A stretch of 10,125 nucleotides of DNA from an uncultured Gloeocapsa sp. (lineage in GTDB: Bacteria; Cyanobacteriota; Cyanobacteriia; Cyanobacteriales; Gloeocapsaceae): the NCBI GenBank assembly GCA_937930495.1, contig CALGKL010000211.1, positions 1 through 10,125 of the forward strand, written 5' to 3'. This document shows positions 1 to 7,490 of the stretch, one piece after another; position 1 is the first letter of the stretch, and every line of letters begins with the position of its first letter. Below the pieces are notes generated by a model. That model was not told the origin of the DNA. It was given only the letters and a program-made list of their open reading frames with translations, and did no database searches. Both the position numbers and the translations under genes were made by a program.

Positions 1-499
1 AATAATGTCCATCTAAAGAGACTTGAAATAAACCCTCTATAGCATTTTCAAAAATAGTCCGATATTTAGCTTCAGCTATTTTTAGTTGATTATTTTGCAA
101 TTCTAAACTAATTTGTAAGTCAAGAATTTTAAACTGTTGATTAACTCTAGCTAGGACTTCTTCTAATTGAAATGGTTTAGTGATATAGTCACATCCCCCC
201 ACTTGAAATGCTTTGGTTTTATCTATTTCTCCTCCTAATGCGCTTAAAAAAATTATGGGTATTTTCTCTGTCTCCGGGTTAGCTTTTAACTGACGACAAA
301 CTTCATACCCATCTAAATTAGGCATCCTAATATCTAGTAAAATCAAATCAGGCGGATTAGCTTTAACCGAATTTAAGGCAAATTCTCCATCGGGTGCTAT
401 TCTAATTTTGTAGCCTCGAGAGGATAATAAATCTGTTAACAAGCGCAAATTATCCGGGGTATCATCAACGATAAGAATCGTCCTAGTTTTGTTGGTCAT
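1..499 (-). CDS. Response regulator with REC and PAS domains, C-terminus beyond the left edge
   Basis: Cytoplasmic phosphorelay protein, probably the partner of the kinase encoded just upstream. I translated 166 codons from the ATG at 499. A stop lies four codons upstream in frame (509-511), so this is the only ATG available. The receiver domain (about residues 6-125) has all key residues: acidic pair D12/D13, phosphoacceptor D56 within LLDIRMP, S86 of the switch position, and K108 in TKPF. A predicted helical linker (about 126-147) leads into the start of a PAS domain (YRTIFENAIEGLFQ, from about 148), which is cut by the window edge. The output domain (kinase, GGDEF, cyclase or other) is therefore unknown. 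The start codon overlaps the 3' end of the kinase gene by 17 bases and has no visible Shine-Dalgarno sequence, which suggests translational coupling. Family assignment is firm; the full architecture is not known. Confidence 0.93.
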   Translation of the reverse strand, partial: MTNKTRTILIVDDTPDNLRLLTDLLSSRGYKIRIAPDGEFALNSVKANPPDLILLDIRMPNLDGYEVCRQLKANPETEKIPIIFLSALGGEIDKTKAFQVGGCDYITKPFQLEEVLARVNQQFKILDLQISLELQNNQLKIAEAKYRTIFENAIEGLFQVSLDGHY

Positions 500-3400
500 A
501 TTGGGATGTTAGATCTAAAAGTTCTCGCAGTCTAAACGATTTTACTAGGTTAATTAAGTAGTCGGCTAAAGTCTCATTTTGCTTACGGACTTGCTCGACT
601 AATTCTACCATTAAATCGATATCACCTTCAAGGATACTTTGCTGAAATTTTCTTAACCAAATAGTTGGTAATTCTTCAAGACTTTGCTCTTGTTTAAGAT
701 TTAATTTATTTTCTATAACTAAACAATTTTTGGTGACCATTTTTGTGCTAGGATTTCTAAGGGGTATTTCAATGGTAAATTTTGTCCCTATTCCTGGTTG
801 GGAGTTGACGATTATTTCTCCTTCAAGATAATTGAGCAATTGTTTGGTTACCGCTAATCCCAATCCTGTACCTTGTTGGGAGTTTTTCCCGGTTGCGGTT
901 TGACTAAAGGGTTGAAAAAGCTTGGTTATCTCCTCCGGTGCGATTCCTTCTCCTGTATCGGTAATCGTAAAGATTAAGAGATTATGATCTTGACTAGCGT
1001 TAAAGGTGATTGTACCTTGTTCGGTGAACTTAAGGGCGTTATTGAGGAGATTGATAAAAATCTGTCTGAGTTTGACTTCGTCGCTTTCCAGATAACAGGG
1101 TAAATCCGTGTCGTAACACCAAATCAACTCTAATCCTTTAGCTTTGGCTTGTAAAGCGTAGGAATTGTGCAATTTTTCTAGCAATTGGGATAGATTAACT
1201 CGATTTAATTGCAGATTAAAGTTTCCTGTTTCAATTTGAGCAATGGTTAAAAGGTTATTAATGAGATCAAGGAGATGATTACCATTATCGAGAATTGCCT
1301 GTAGTTGTGCTGTTGCGGTTGAGTTGGTGACGGTTTTTAATAATAATTGGGCAAAACCGAGTATAGCATTCAGGGGGGTACGTAATTCGTGACTCATCGC
1401 TGCTATAAACTCAGTTTTGGCGAGATTTGCTGCTTCTGCTGCTAGTTTAGCTTTTTCTAACTCCAATTCATCGTAATGACGAGCGCTGATATCTTGGATT
1501 TGTGCGATCGCATATAGGGGTAAGTTATCTTGATTCCTAACCAAGGAGACGTTGGTAAGAGCATAAATAATCTGGTTGTTTTTGTTAAGATAACGTTTCT
1601 CCATTTGAAAATTGTCGATTTCTCCTGCGCTCATTTTAACCATGAGTTCTAAACAATGACTTAAATCAGCAGGGTAAGTAATTTGTTGAAAACTCATTTG
1701 TAATAATTCCTCGGTTGAATAACCAATCATTTCACAAAAAACTTTATTAACTTGTAAAAAATAACCCTCAAGATTGACCATTCCCATTGCTGTACCAACG
1801 TTATTAAAACAGGTGCGAAATTTCTCTTCACTTTCTCTTAATTCAGCTTCTGCTTTTTTGCGCTCAGTGATATCGAGGATAACACCGTACCAGTAGATAG
1901 TGCCATTTTCCCCTAATTCAGGTTGCAGAATTCCTTGTAACCATTTGATTTTCCCGGAAATACTGATAATGCGCCATTCGTGATCGAATAATTGTAGGGT
2001 AGCGCTACTGTGAGCGATCTGTTGTTGGTAATTAGAGCGATCGTCGGGGTGAATCAATTCGAATATAAAATTAGGATAATATGTCAATGTCTCTGGATCA
2101 ATTTCCATAATTTGACTTAAGAGAGGGTTGATATATTGGTAATCGATTCTACCGTCGGGATAGGAAATCCAAGCGGAAATATTTCCAGGAACTTTTTCTA
2201 GGACTTTATATAATAGGGTTTGATTTTTGTGTAGAGCTTGGGTAGCTTCGTTAATTTGTTTTTGCAGAGTTCGGTTATAGTCAGTTAATATGGCTTGTGT
2301 GGAGAGGCGATCGCTGATATCTTGAAACAGATTAACACAGCCGATGATTTCTTGTTTATGGTTGTATACGGGATTAGAGTAAACTTCACAGTAGATACTT
2401 TTTCCTTTAACCCTGATTTCGAGATCATCTATATAGATGTTTTTTCCCTGTAAAGCTTTAATTGAGGGTAATTCTGAGTAGGGGTATAAATCATCTGTAC
2501 CTCGTCGAAAAAGTTGATAAACTTGAGAATGCTTACCAGGTGGAGCCTCAGGAATAGTCTGGATATCTAATAATTTCATCCCCTTAGGATTGATATAAGT
2601 AATTGTTCCGTTGGCGTCTAAAACCACTACTCCCAGGGGAAGATGTTCGAGGATTTGATGTAGTTTGTGCTCACTATCTTTTAGTTTATCGATCGTAGTT
2701 TGAATTTCTTGGGATGTTTGTTCTAAAATCAGTCCCAATTGATTAATTTCTTGAATAGGACTATCTAAACAAGTTACTTGATTATTGCTTTGGGGTAAAT
2801 TAAGAGCGAATTTTTGCAGTCGCAAGATAGGTATAACTATCCAACGAGAGGTAACTAGACTATTAAGAAGGGCGAGGGATCCTGAAACGAAACAAAGTAG
2901 AATAGTTTTGCGTAAATTAGCGCGATTTTGTTCAGTAAAGTCAGATTCTGGGATAACCAACACCATTAACCAATCTAACCCTAATTCTGAACCATAGGGT
3001 ATGATCCTGACTAAGTACTTTTCTTGTTTAATAGTCAAATCGAAGGTTTCAGCGGATTGGATGTTATCTAGGTTAGGAAATTTTGATTGTAAAAAGCGGT
3101 TAATTTGTTTAAAAGTATAATAATTATCGGTTTCCCTGGGGTCAATAACTTGGTCATTTTCCGGAGTAGGGATATCTAGACCATGGGGTAAACTGTGATC
3201 GCTGCTAGCGATAAGATAATTATGGTCGAGGAGATAAATCTGAGAAGAGGGACTAACGGGGATTTGTCTAAGAAAACTACAGATTTGTTCTATACTGATA
3301 TTTACAGAAAATACTCCGATTAATTCTTGGTTATCTCGACTAAAAACGGGTCGATAAGCGTTGATAGTTAAAAGACCGTTCCTAACAGTTGGAAAAGGTT

Positions 3401-3950
3401 TAGTCCAACCTGGTTGTTTGGTTGTAACGGCTTGTTGATACCAGGAGCGATCGTGTACATTAAAATCAAGGGTATGGAGATATTCTCCTCTCATACCAAG
3501 TTGGTTAAGTTGATAGAAATGTAACTTACCAGGAGAAACGGGATCGTTGAGCGCGATTTGAAGATCCGATTTTGTTGCTGAGTTTGGCGTAATTTTATTG
3601 ACTAGTCTAACGTTTCCCGATGGGTCTCCATAGAGAATGGAGGTAACGTTGTGAAACTGTCGCTGTTGTAGGATTAGTTGACGGTGGATTGCTTCTAAAT
3701 CCTGTGGGTCTAGGATACCTAAAGTTATCGCCTCTTCGTTAAGGCGATTAATCAGATCAGCGCTGGTGAGATATTGGTCTATTTTGCTAATCGAGCGATC
3801 GCCAGCTTGTAACATCAATTCTCGAGCAAAACGATAGAGCATCTCTTGTCCACTGCGATAGGAGATATAACCTACCACCGATATACTTAAAATAATTTGA
3901 GTTAAAGATGAGATAATTAACCAAGGGAGTAAAGAGATTTTGCGACTCAT
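483..3950 (-). CDS. Membrane sensor histidine kinase: dCACHE, HAMP-like, three PAS domains, HisKA, HATPase
   Basis: Multi-input transmembrane kinase of 1155 residues. TM1 is about 7-30. An extracytoplasmic dCACHE sensor spans about 31-347 (conserved RSWYQQA at 168-174), and TM2 is about 349-371. A HAMP-like segment (about 373-418) and coiled-coil stretch follow. PAS domains lie at about 430-545, 575-700 and 702-826; the second ends in the PAC signature DITERKKAE. The HisKA H-box MSHELRTPLN carries phosphoacceptor H854. The ATP-binding domain has the N-box (N970/N971), G1 DTGEG (from D998) and G2 GTGLGLAV (from G1027), so the enzyme looks catalytically intact. No receiver domain follows; instead a helical tail (about 1094-1155, LPTIWLRKFQ...) of a type I know from cyanobacterial hybrid kinases ends the protein. 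The gene starts four bases after the deacylase stop and overlaps the regulator gene by 17 bases. The CACHE ligand is unknown. Confidence 0.95.
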   Translation of the reverse strand: MSRKISLLPWLIISSLTQIILSISVVGYISYRSGQEMLYRFARELMLQAGDRSISKIDQYLTSADLINRLNEEAITLGILDPQDLEAIHRQLILQQRQFHNVTSILYGDPSGNVRLVNKITPNSATKSDLQIALNDPVSPGKLHFYQLNQLGMRGEYLHTLDFNVHDRSWYQQAVTTKQPGWTKPFPTVRNGLLTINAYRPVFSRDNQELIGVFSVNISIEQICSFLRQIPVSPSSQIYLLDHNYLIASSDHSLPHGLDIPTPENDQVIDPRETDNYYTFKQINRFLQSKFPNLDNIQSAETFDLTIKQEKYLVRIIPYGSELGLDWLMVLVIPESDFTEQNRANLRKTILLCFVSGSLALLNSLVTSRWIVIPILRLQKFALNLPQSNNQVTCLDSPIQEINQLGLILEQTSQEIQTTIDKLKDSEHKLHQILEHLPLGVVVLDANGTITYINPKGMKLLDIQTIPEAPPGKHSQVYQLFRRGTDDLYPYSELPSIKALQGKNIYIDDLEIRVKGKSIYCEVYSNPVYNHKQEIIGCVNLFQDISDRLSTQAILTDYNRTLQKQINEATQALHKNQTLLYKVLEKVPGNISAWISYPDGRIDYQYINPLLSQIMEIDPETLTYYPNFIFELIHPDDRSNYQQQIAHSSATLQLFDHEWRIISISGKIKWLQGILQPELGENGTIYWYGVILDITERKKAEAELRESEEKFRTCFNNVGTAMGMVNLEGYFLQVNKVFCEMIGYSTEELLQMSFQQITYPADLSHCLELMVKMSAGEIDNFQMEKRYLNKNNQIIYALTNVSLVRNQDNLPLYAIAQIQDISARHYDELELEKAKLAAEAANLAKTEFIAAMSHELRTPLNAILGFAQLLLKTVTNSTATAQLQAILDNGNHLLDLINNLLTIAQIETGNFNLQLNRVNLSQLLEKLHNSYALQAKAKGLELIWCYDTDLPCYLESDEVKLRQIFINLLNNALKFTEQGTITFNASQDHNLLIFTITDTGEGIAPEEITKLFQPFSQTATGKNSQQGTGLGLAVTKQLLNYLEGEIIVNSQPGIGTKFTIEIPLRNPSTKMVTKNCLVIENKLNLKQEQSLEELPTIWLRKFQQSILEGDIDLMVELVEQVRKQNETLADYLINLVKSFRLRELLDLTSQYDQQN

Positions 3951-3954
3951 TTAG

Positions 3955-4878
3955 TTAGTAGTTAATTTTTAAACAACTAGCGATAGTTGCTTGGACCGAT
4001 GCTGCTAAAGCTTGGAGATGATAACCACCTTCTAAACCAAACAGAATTTTTGGGGTAATTTCCAGACAATAATTAGTAAAAATACCATAATCTGGGGGAT
4101 GGAGACACATAGCAGCAAGAGGATCTAATTCATTAGCGTCATAACCAGCACTAATAATCAGTAAATCAGGGTTAAATCGAGTTAAAAAAGGGATAACTTG
4201 TTCTTGAAAAGCTCGATCATAGTCAGCGATAGTACTATAGGGTTGCAGAGGAATATTGAGGACATTATCATATAGTCCGCGATCGCTCGCTTTTCCTGTC
4301 CCGGGATAAGCGGGGTATTGATGGAGAGAACAATAGGCGATTTGGGGGTTAGTTGCGACGATCGCTTCTGTCCCATTACCGTGGTGAACATCCCAATCCA
4401 GGATAGCGACTCGGTTAACGGTGGGTTTAGTGAGAGCGTAATTAGCGGCGATCGCCGCGTTACTAAACAGACAAAAACCCATAGCCTGATCTTTTGTAGC
4501 GTGATGACCGGGAGGGCGTGCTAAGATGAAGGCGGGTTTGCCTTTAATTAAAACCCCATCGACTCCGTCTAACCAAGCGCTAACCGCGAGTAAAGCCACA
4601 TCATAGCTTTGAGGAGAAACGGGGGTATCAGGATCGATGTAGCCTCCCCCGTGGGTTGCTATCTCTTGGATTCTGTTAATATGTTCTTGACTATGAATTT
4701 GTTGAATTATATGGAAGACTTTTTGAGCGACTGGTGTAGGTAATTGCCAATCTAATTGGTTACTCCAGGGAGCGTTTTTTAAAGCTGTGGCGATCGCTGT
4801 TAAACGTTCTGGTTTTTCCGGGTGAGATGAACCGGTGCGATGTTTGAGGAATTTTTCTGAGTAAATAATGGTTAACAT
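3955..4878 (-). CDS. Histone-deacetylase-family zinc amidohydrolase (AcuC / acetylpolyamine deacylase-like)
   Basis: Cytoplasmic metal-dependent deacylase, 307 residues from the ATG at 4878. Family hallmarks are all present in order: IIYS and HPEKPERL near the N-terminus, PPGHH with the paired catalytic histidines H125/H126, DWDVHHGNGT with zinc ligands D163 and H165, AGYDA with zinc ligand D247, and EGGYH with the transition-state tyrosine Y286. It should be active. The family removes acyl groups from acetyl-lysine, acetylpolyamines or similar amides; the substrate cannot be read from sequence. A longer frame from an ATG at 4953 would add 25 residues and overlap the upstream gene by 31 bases. 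I prefer 4878 because homologues begin close to the IIYS motif. No Shine-Dalgarno sequence is visible; a small hairpin ends ten bases before the ATG. The kinase gene starts four bases downstream. Confidence 0.92.
   Translation of the reverse strand: MLTIIYSEKFLKHRTGSSHPEKPERLTAIATALKNAPWSNQLDWQLPTPVAQKVFHIIQQIHSQEHINRIQEIATHGGGYIDPDTPVSPQSYDVALLAVSAWLDGVDGVLIKGKPAFILARPPGHHATKDQAMGFCLFSNAAIAANYALTKPTVNRVAILDWDVHHGNGTEAIVATNPQIAYCSLHQYPAYPGTGKASDRGLYDNVLNIPLQPYSTIADYDRAFQEQVIPFLTRFNPDLLIISAGYDANELDPLAAMCLHPPDYGIFTNYCLEITPKILFGLEGGYHLQALAASVQATIASCLKINY
4279..4797. repeat. Cluster of three HIP1 octamers (GCGATCGC) within the deacylase gene
   Basis: Exact GCGATCGC palindromes lie at 4279-4286, 4448-4455 and 4790-4797. 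Five more occur in the window at 1504-1511, 2307-2314, 3795-3802, 6728-6735 and 9415-9422. HIP1 is the highly iterated palindrome of many cyanobacterial genomes and is the main taxonomic evidence here. All eight are inside coding sequence. No local function is implied by the cluster. Confidence 0.85.
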
Positions 4879-4888
4879 AATAGCAGAA

Positions 4889-4909
4889 GGTAGCAAATTA
4901 ATTGCTACC
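4889..4909 (-). repeat. Perfect inverted repeat (hairpin) in the leader of the deacylase gene
   Basis: On the minus strand GGTAGCAA and TTGCTACC form a perfect 8-bp stem around a 5-base loop (TTAAT). It fills half of the 44-base spacer between the channel-like gene stop (4923) and the deacylase ATG (4878), ending ten bases before that ATG. No U-tract follows, so it is not a canonical terminator. It could affect ribosome loading or protect a processed 3' end; both are inference. Confidence 0.5.
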
Positions 4910-4922
4910 ACAGTTTGATAAT

Positions 4923-6590
4923 TTATTGGTCGTTTTTCAGGGAATTGAGCCAATTACGAATTTGTTCCGCGGCGATATCTTTTCCTCCCAAACCAAAAGC
5001 CAGAGCGATGGCTACTGCTACACCTCCTAATAATAAACCGAAAGCGAGATTGATGATATCAGGCGCGATACCGAGTTGTTGCAGAGCCATGGTTACGGTT
5101 AGAATGATAATGGCAATCCGAGCGGCTTGAGCTAAAGTTCTCGATTGACTTGTCTCTGAACTAGTAATAAAGTTAAAGGCGAAATTAGCTAGATACAGAC
5201 CGATCGCTAAAATAATCAAAGCCAATAAAACTTTGCCCGAAATAAATAGAATCACCGCCACAACGCTTTTGAGTGCTTCTATTTGGAGAATATCTACTGC
5301 GGTTAAAGCCGCTACTAACATAATTCCAACTGTAATAATAAACCCGACCAATTCTGAGGGAGTTCGTTGGGGGATTTTGCGAGTTTTCTTTTCCGCTAGC
5401 TGGATAATGGTAGGTTGTCCACTCGCTGTTGGTTGAGTTGGGACTTCGGGTTCAACCGTTGTATCTGTTGTGGTGTTAGTTGGAAGATTAATTCCTAACC
5501 ATTCAAAGACGTTATCAAAGCCTATATCTTTAAGGATATCGGTGACAAAATCAGCCACATATTTAGCCACAATGTAGGCAAGAATAAGAACTACAGCAGC
5601 ACTAAAGATTTGGGGGATTTTATTGAGAACCTGCTGCAACATTTCTGTTCCAGGTCGAGAGATAGATTCAATATTGAGCTTATTGAGAGCTTCGATCCCA
5701 GTGGGAATCAGGATAAAGACATAAGCGATTGTACCTATAATCCAAGACAGAGATCTAGTTCCTGGGTCTGGGGAAAGACCAAAATTAGCGCCAACACGAT
5801 TAACTCCCGTAGCTGTTAATAGATTAGTCACTACTTTTCGCACGATTTGAGCGATAAACCAACCCACTACAGCGATCAAGATAGCGCTGAGAATTCTGGG
5901 TAAAATACCTAGGATATCATTGAGCAGTTGTTGTACCGGTCCGAGAGTCCCTTCTAACTGTAGTGTACTTAAAACCCCGGGAATAAAGATTAGGAAAATC
6001 AACCAATAGATAGCGTTACCGATGGTATCACTCAGAGCAAACTGATTAGTGGTGTTTGTTTCTGTCGTTGTACCATCTCTAAGTTGTTCTCCCACACGTT
6101 CATCTAAACGCATAGTTTGTAAACTTCTGGTAACGATCATTTTGGCGATCGTTGCTAATAACCAAGCTAACCCCAATAATAAGCCTGCACCAGCAATTTG
6201 AGGGATAAAACTGGTGATTTGATTGAGTAGGGAGTTAAGGGGTGCAGAAACTGCGTCTAGCTTGAGTGAGTTTAAGCTAGCGATAATCGCGAAGAGAATG
6301 ACTAGCCAAAAGGCTATATTAGCTGTCCATTTCTCGATCGGAATTAATTGTTCATCGCTTCTCCCTGTTACCCAAGCAGCTATTTTATTATCTACATTGG
6401 TTTGATTGAGGAGTTTTTCCACTACTCCTCTGACTACACTAGCAATTATCCAACCAACCACTAAAATCAGGATGGCTTTGATGATATTCCAGATATCTTG
6501 ACCTACGGTTTGGGTAAAGAAGGTGGAGATTTCTTGGGTTGGGAATTGTGCGAAGAGCAATTCTATCTTTATGGCTAAAATTTGATTCAT
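4923..6590 (-). CDS. Mechanosensitive-channel-like membrane protein with five conserved-TM-helix repeats
   Basis: Inner-membrane protein of 555 residues, about 11 predicted helices. It is built from repeats in which a helix preceded by an 'L..IP.I' turn is followed by a second helix ending in a motif like SLNSLKL. The second-helix ends fall at about 111, 212, 307, 437 and 508. First helices are at about 35-60, 125-157, 225-258, 322-355 and 442-476. A Thr/Pro-rich soluble linker (about 368-410) separates repeats four and five. The final helix (about 514-536, ending AFGLGGKDIAAEQI) resembles the MscS pore helix, but the protein stops there without the beta domain or vestibule. This matches the 'conserved TM helix' (CmpX-like) family often annotated as mechanosensitive channels; transport activity is inferred. 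AAGG (6598-6601) lies seven bases before the ATG, the only clear ribosome site in the window. Confidence 0.85.
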   Translation of the reverse strand: MNQILAIKIELLFAQFPTQEISTFFTQTVGQDIWNIIKAILILVVGWIIASVVRGVVEKLLNQTNVDNKIAAWVTGRSDEQLIPIEKWTANIAFWLVILFAIIASLNSLKLDAVSAPLNSLLNQITSFIPQIAGAGLLLGLAWLLATIAKMIVTRSLQTMRLDERVGEQLRDGTTTETNTTNQFALSDTIGNAIYWLIFLIFIPGVLSTLQLEGTLGPVQQLLNDILGILPRILSAILIAVVGWFIAQIVRKVVTNLLTATGVNRVGANFGLSPDPGTRSLSWIIGTIAYVFILIPTGIEALNKLNIESISRPGTEMLQQVLNKIPQIFSAAVVLILAYIVAKYVADFVTDILKDIGFDNVFEWLGINLPTNTTTDTTVEPEVPTQPTASGQPTIIQLAEKKTRKIPQRTPSELVGFIITVGIMLVAALTAVDILQIEALKSVVAVILFISGKVLLALIILAIGLYLANFAFNFITSSETSQSRTLAQAARIAIIILTVTMALQQLGIAPDIINLAFGLLLGGVAVAIALAFGLGGKDIAAEQIRNWLNSLKNDQ

Positions 6591-6605
6591 AATTCAACCT
6601 TTTTG

Positions 6606-6633
6606 TTTGGTTTGAATTGTATTTTAAACCAAA
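6606..6633 (-). repeat. Inverted repeat in the spacer before the channel-like gene
   Basis: Minus-strand TTTGGTTT and AAACCAAA form an 8-bp stem around a 12-base loop, in the 56-base spacer between the cyclotransferase stop (6647) and the channel-like gene ATG (6590). The stem is AT-rich and no U-tract follows, so it is a poor terminator candidate. It could be an operator dyad, since a -10-like hexamer lies in its loop; this is inference. Confidence 0.35.
6616..6621 (-). promoter_or_regulatory. Possible -10 element (TACAAT) for the channel-like gene
   Basis: Minus-strand TACAAT matches TATAAT at five of six bases and lies 25 bases upstream of the ATG at 6590, within the loop of an inverted repeat. 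No convincing TTGACA-like hexamer lies 16-18 bases upstream. In AT-rich spacer DNA such a match is common by chance. It is a weak candidate for an internal promoter separating this gene from the cyclotransferase. Confidence 0.2.
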
Positions 6634-6646
6634 TTTCCCTATTTCC

Positions 6647-7447
6647 CTAAAAACAGATTTCTCCTTCTAGACCGGGTGCTAGTTTAATCTCGAATAAATG
6701 GGGCCAAAGTTTACCGGTAACAAAGAGGCGATCGCTTTCTGGGGCGTAGGCGATCCCATTGAGCACGGCTTGGGGATTAGATACTAGGGAAATAGGGCGT
6801 AAACCTTTGAGATTAACCCAAGCTTTGACTTTACCGGTTTGAGGTGCGATTCTAGCGATACAGTTACTTCCCCAGATATTGGCCCAGATTTCATTGTTGA
6901 TATATTCGAGTTCATTAAGTTTAGTAATAGCTAGACTTCCATCGCGCACTTGTAGAGTTTTTACCACTGTGAAAGTCACAGGATCTAGATAATACAGTAA
7001 ATCAGAACCATCACTCATGATTAAGTATTGGTCGTCATGGGTCAAACCCCAACCTTCGGTATCATAGTTAAAGCGTTGTCGGATCTCAAAGCTTTGGGAA
7101 TCATAGACAAAACCGGTATATTCTTGCCAAGTCAGTTGAATAATCTGGTTATCCCAGAGAGTTAACCCTTCGGCGAAATAGGGAGGGGGTAGGCGATGAA
7201 TTTGTAAGACTTTACCTGTGGTTAACTCAACACGACGCAGGGATGATTCTCCTCTTAATCCGGTGCTTTCGTAAAGTTGACCTTGGTCATAGATCAAACC
7301 CTGGGTGAAGGCTTGTTCATCGTGGGGATAGGTATTAATAATGGTGTAGCTATAGGTTTTGCTAACTGCTGAGGTTGAGAAAAAAATTATCCCCAAAGCA
7401 GAAACTAAAACTATGACTACTAACCAAATGATTTTAGTTAAAGACAT
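6647..7447 (-). CDS. Glutaminyl-peptide cyclotransferase, plant/bacterial beta-propeller type, membrane-anchored
   Basis: Converts N-terminal glutamine of peptides or proteins to pyroglutamate, releasing ammonia. From the ATG at 7447 it has 266 residues; a TTG two codons earlier (7453) is possible but unlikely. Residues about 3-26 form one hydrophobic segment, a signal anchor or uncleaved signal peptide, which places the enzyme on the periplasmic or thylakoid-lumen side. The rest carries the spaced blade motifs of this family: FTQGL (47-51), ESTGLRG (60-66), AEGLT (92-96), EGWGLT (131-136), LNELEYI (177-183) and LNGIAY (229-234). Length is normal for the family. This fold is unrelated to the zinc-dependent animal enzyme. 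Its start lies four bases beyond the U-tract of the infB terminator and no Shine-Dalgarno sequence is visible, so expression probably depends on read-through. The natural substrate is unknown. Confidence 0.9.
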   Translation of the reverse strand: MSLTKIIWLVVIVLVSALGIIFFSTSAVSKTYSYTIINTYPHDEQAFTQGLIYDQGQLYESTGLRGESSLRRVELTTGKVLQIHRLPPPYFAEGLTLWDNQIIQLTWQEYTGFVYDSQSFEIRQRFNYDTEGWGLTHDDQYLIMSDGSDLLYYLDPVTFTVVKTLQVRDGSLAITKLNELEYINNEIWANIWGSNCIARIAPQTGKVKAWVNLKGLRPISLVSNPQAVLNGIAYAPESDRLFVTGKLWPHLFEIKLAPGLEGEICF

Positions 7448-7451
7448 TGTC

Positions 7452-7482
7452 AAAAAAAACTCTAGCCTGTTGGGGGCTAGAG
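7452..7482 (-). terminator. Intrinsic terminator after infB
   Basis: On the minus strand CTCTAGCC and GGCTAGAG (7460-7482) form a perfect 8-bp stem with a 7-base loop, followed at once by eight T (7459-7452). The stem begins eight bases after the infB stop codon. Stem, loop and U-tract fit the canonical Rho-independent form, which matters because cyanobacteria generally lack Rho. Unusually, the next start codon (7447) is only four bases past the U-tract, so the element may act as an attenuator for the cyclotransferase gene. Confidence 0.88.
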
Positions 7483-7490
7483 GGGATAGA

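Noticed and set aside
4182..4391. 69-codon minus-strand open frame inside the deacylase gene
   Set aside because: It lies in another frame across the zinc-ligand motifs of the deacylase and has no recognisable features or ribosome site.
4879..4953. Longer deacylase start at the ATG at 4953
   Set aside because: It adds 25 residues absent from the family pattern as I know it, and overlaps the upstream gene by 31 bases. It is kept as an alternative but not preferred.
7448..7453. TTG start for the cyclotransferase at 7453
   Set aside because: An ATG lies two codons downstream and gives a normal signal-anchor start; the TTG would overlap the terminator U-tract.
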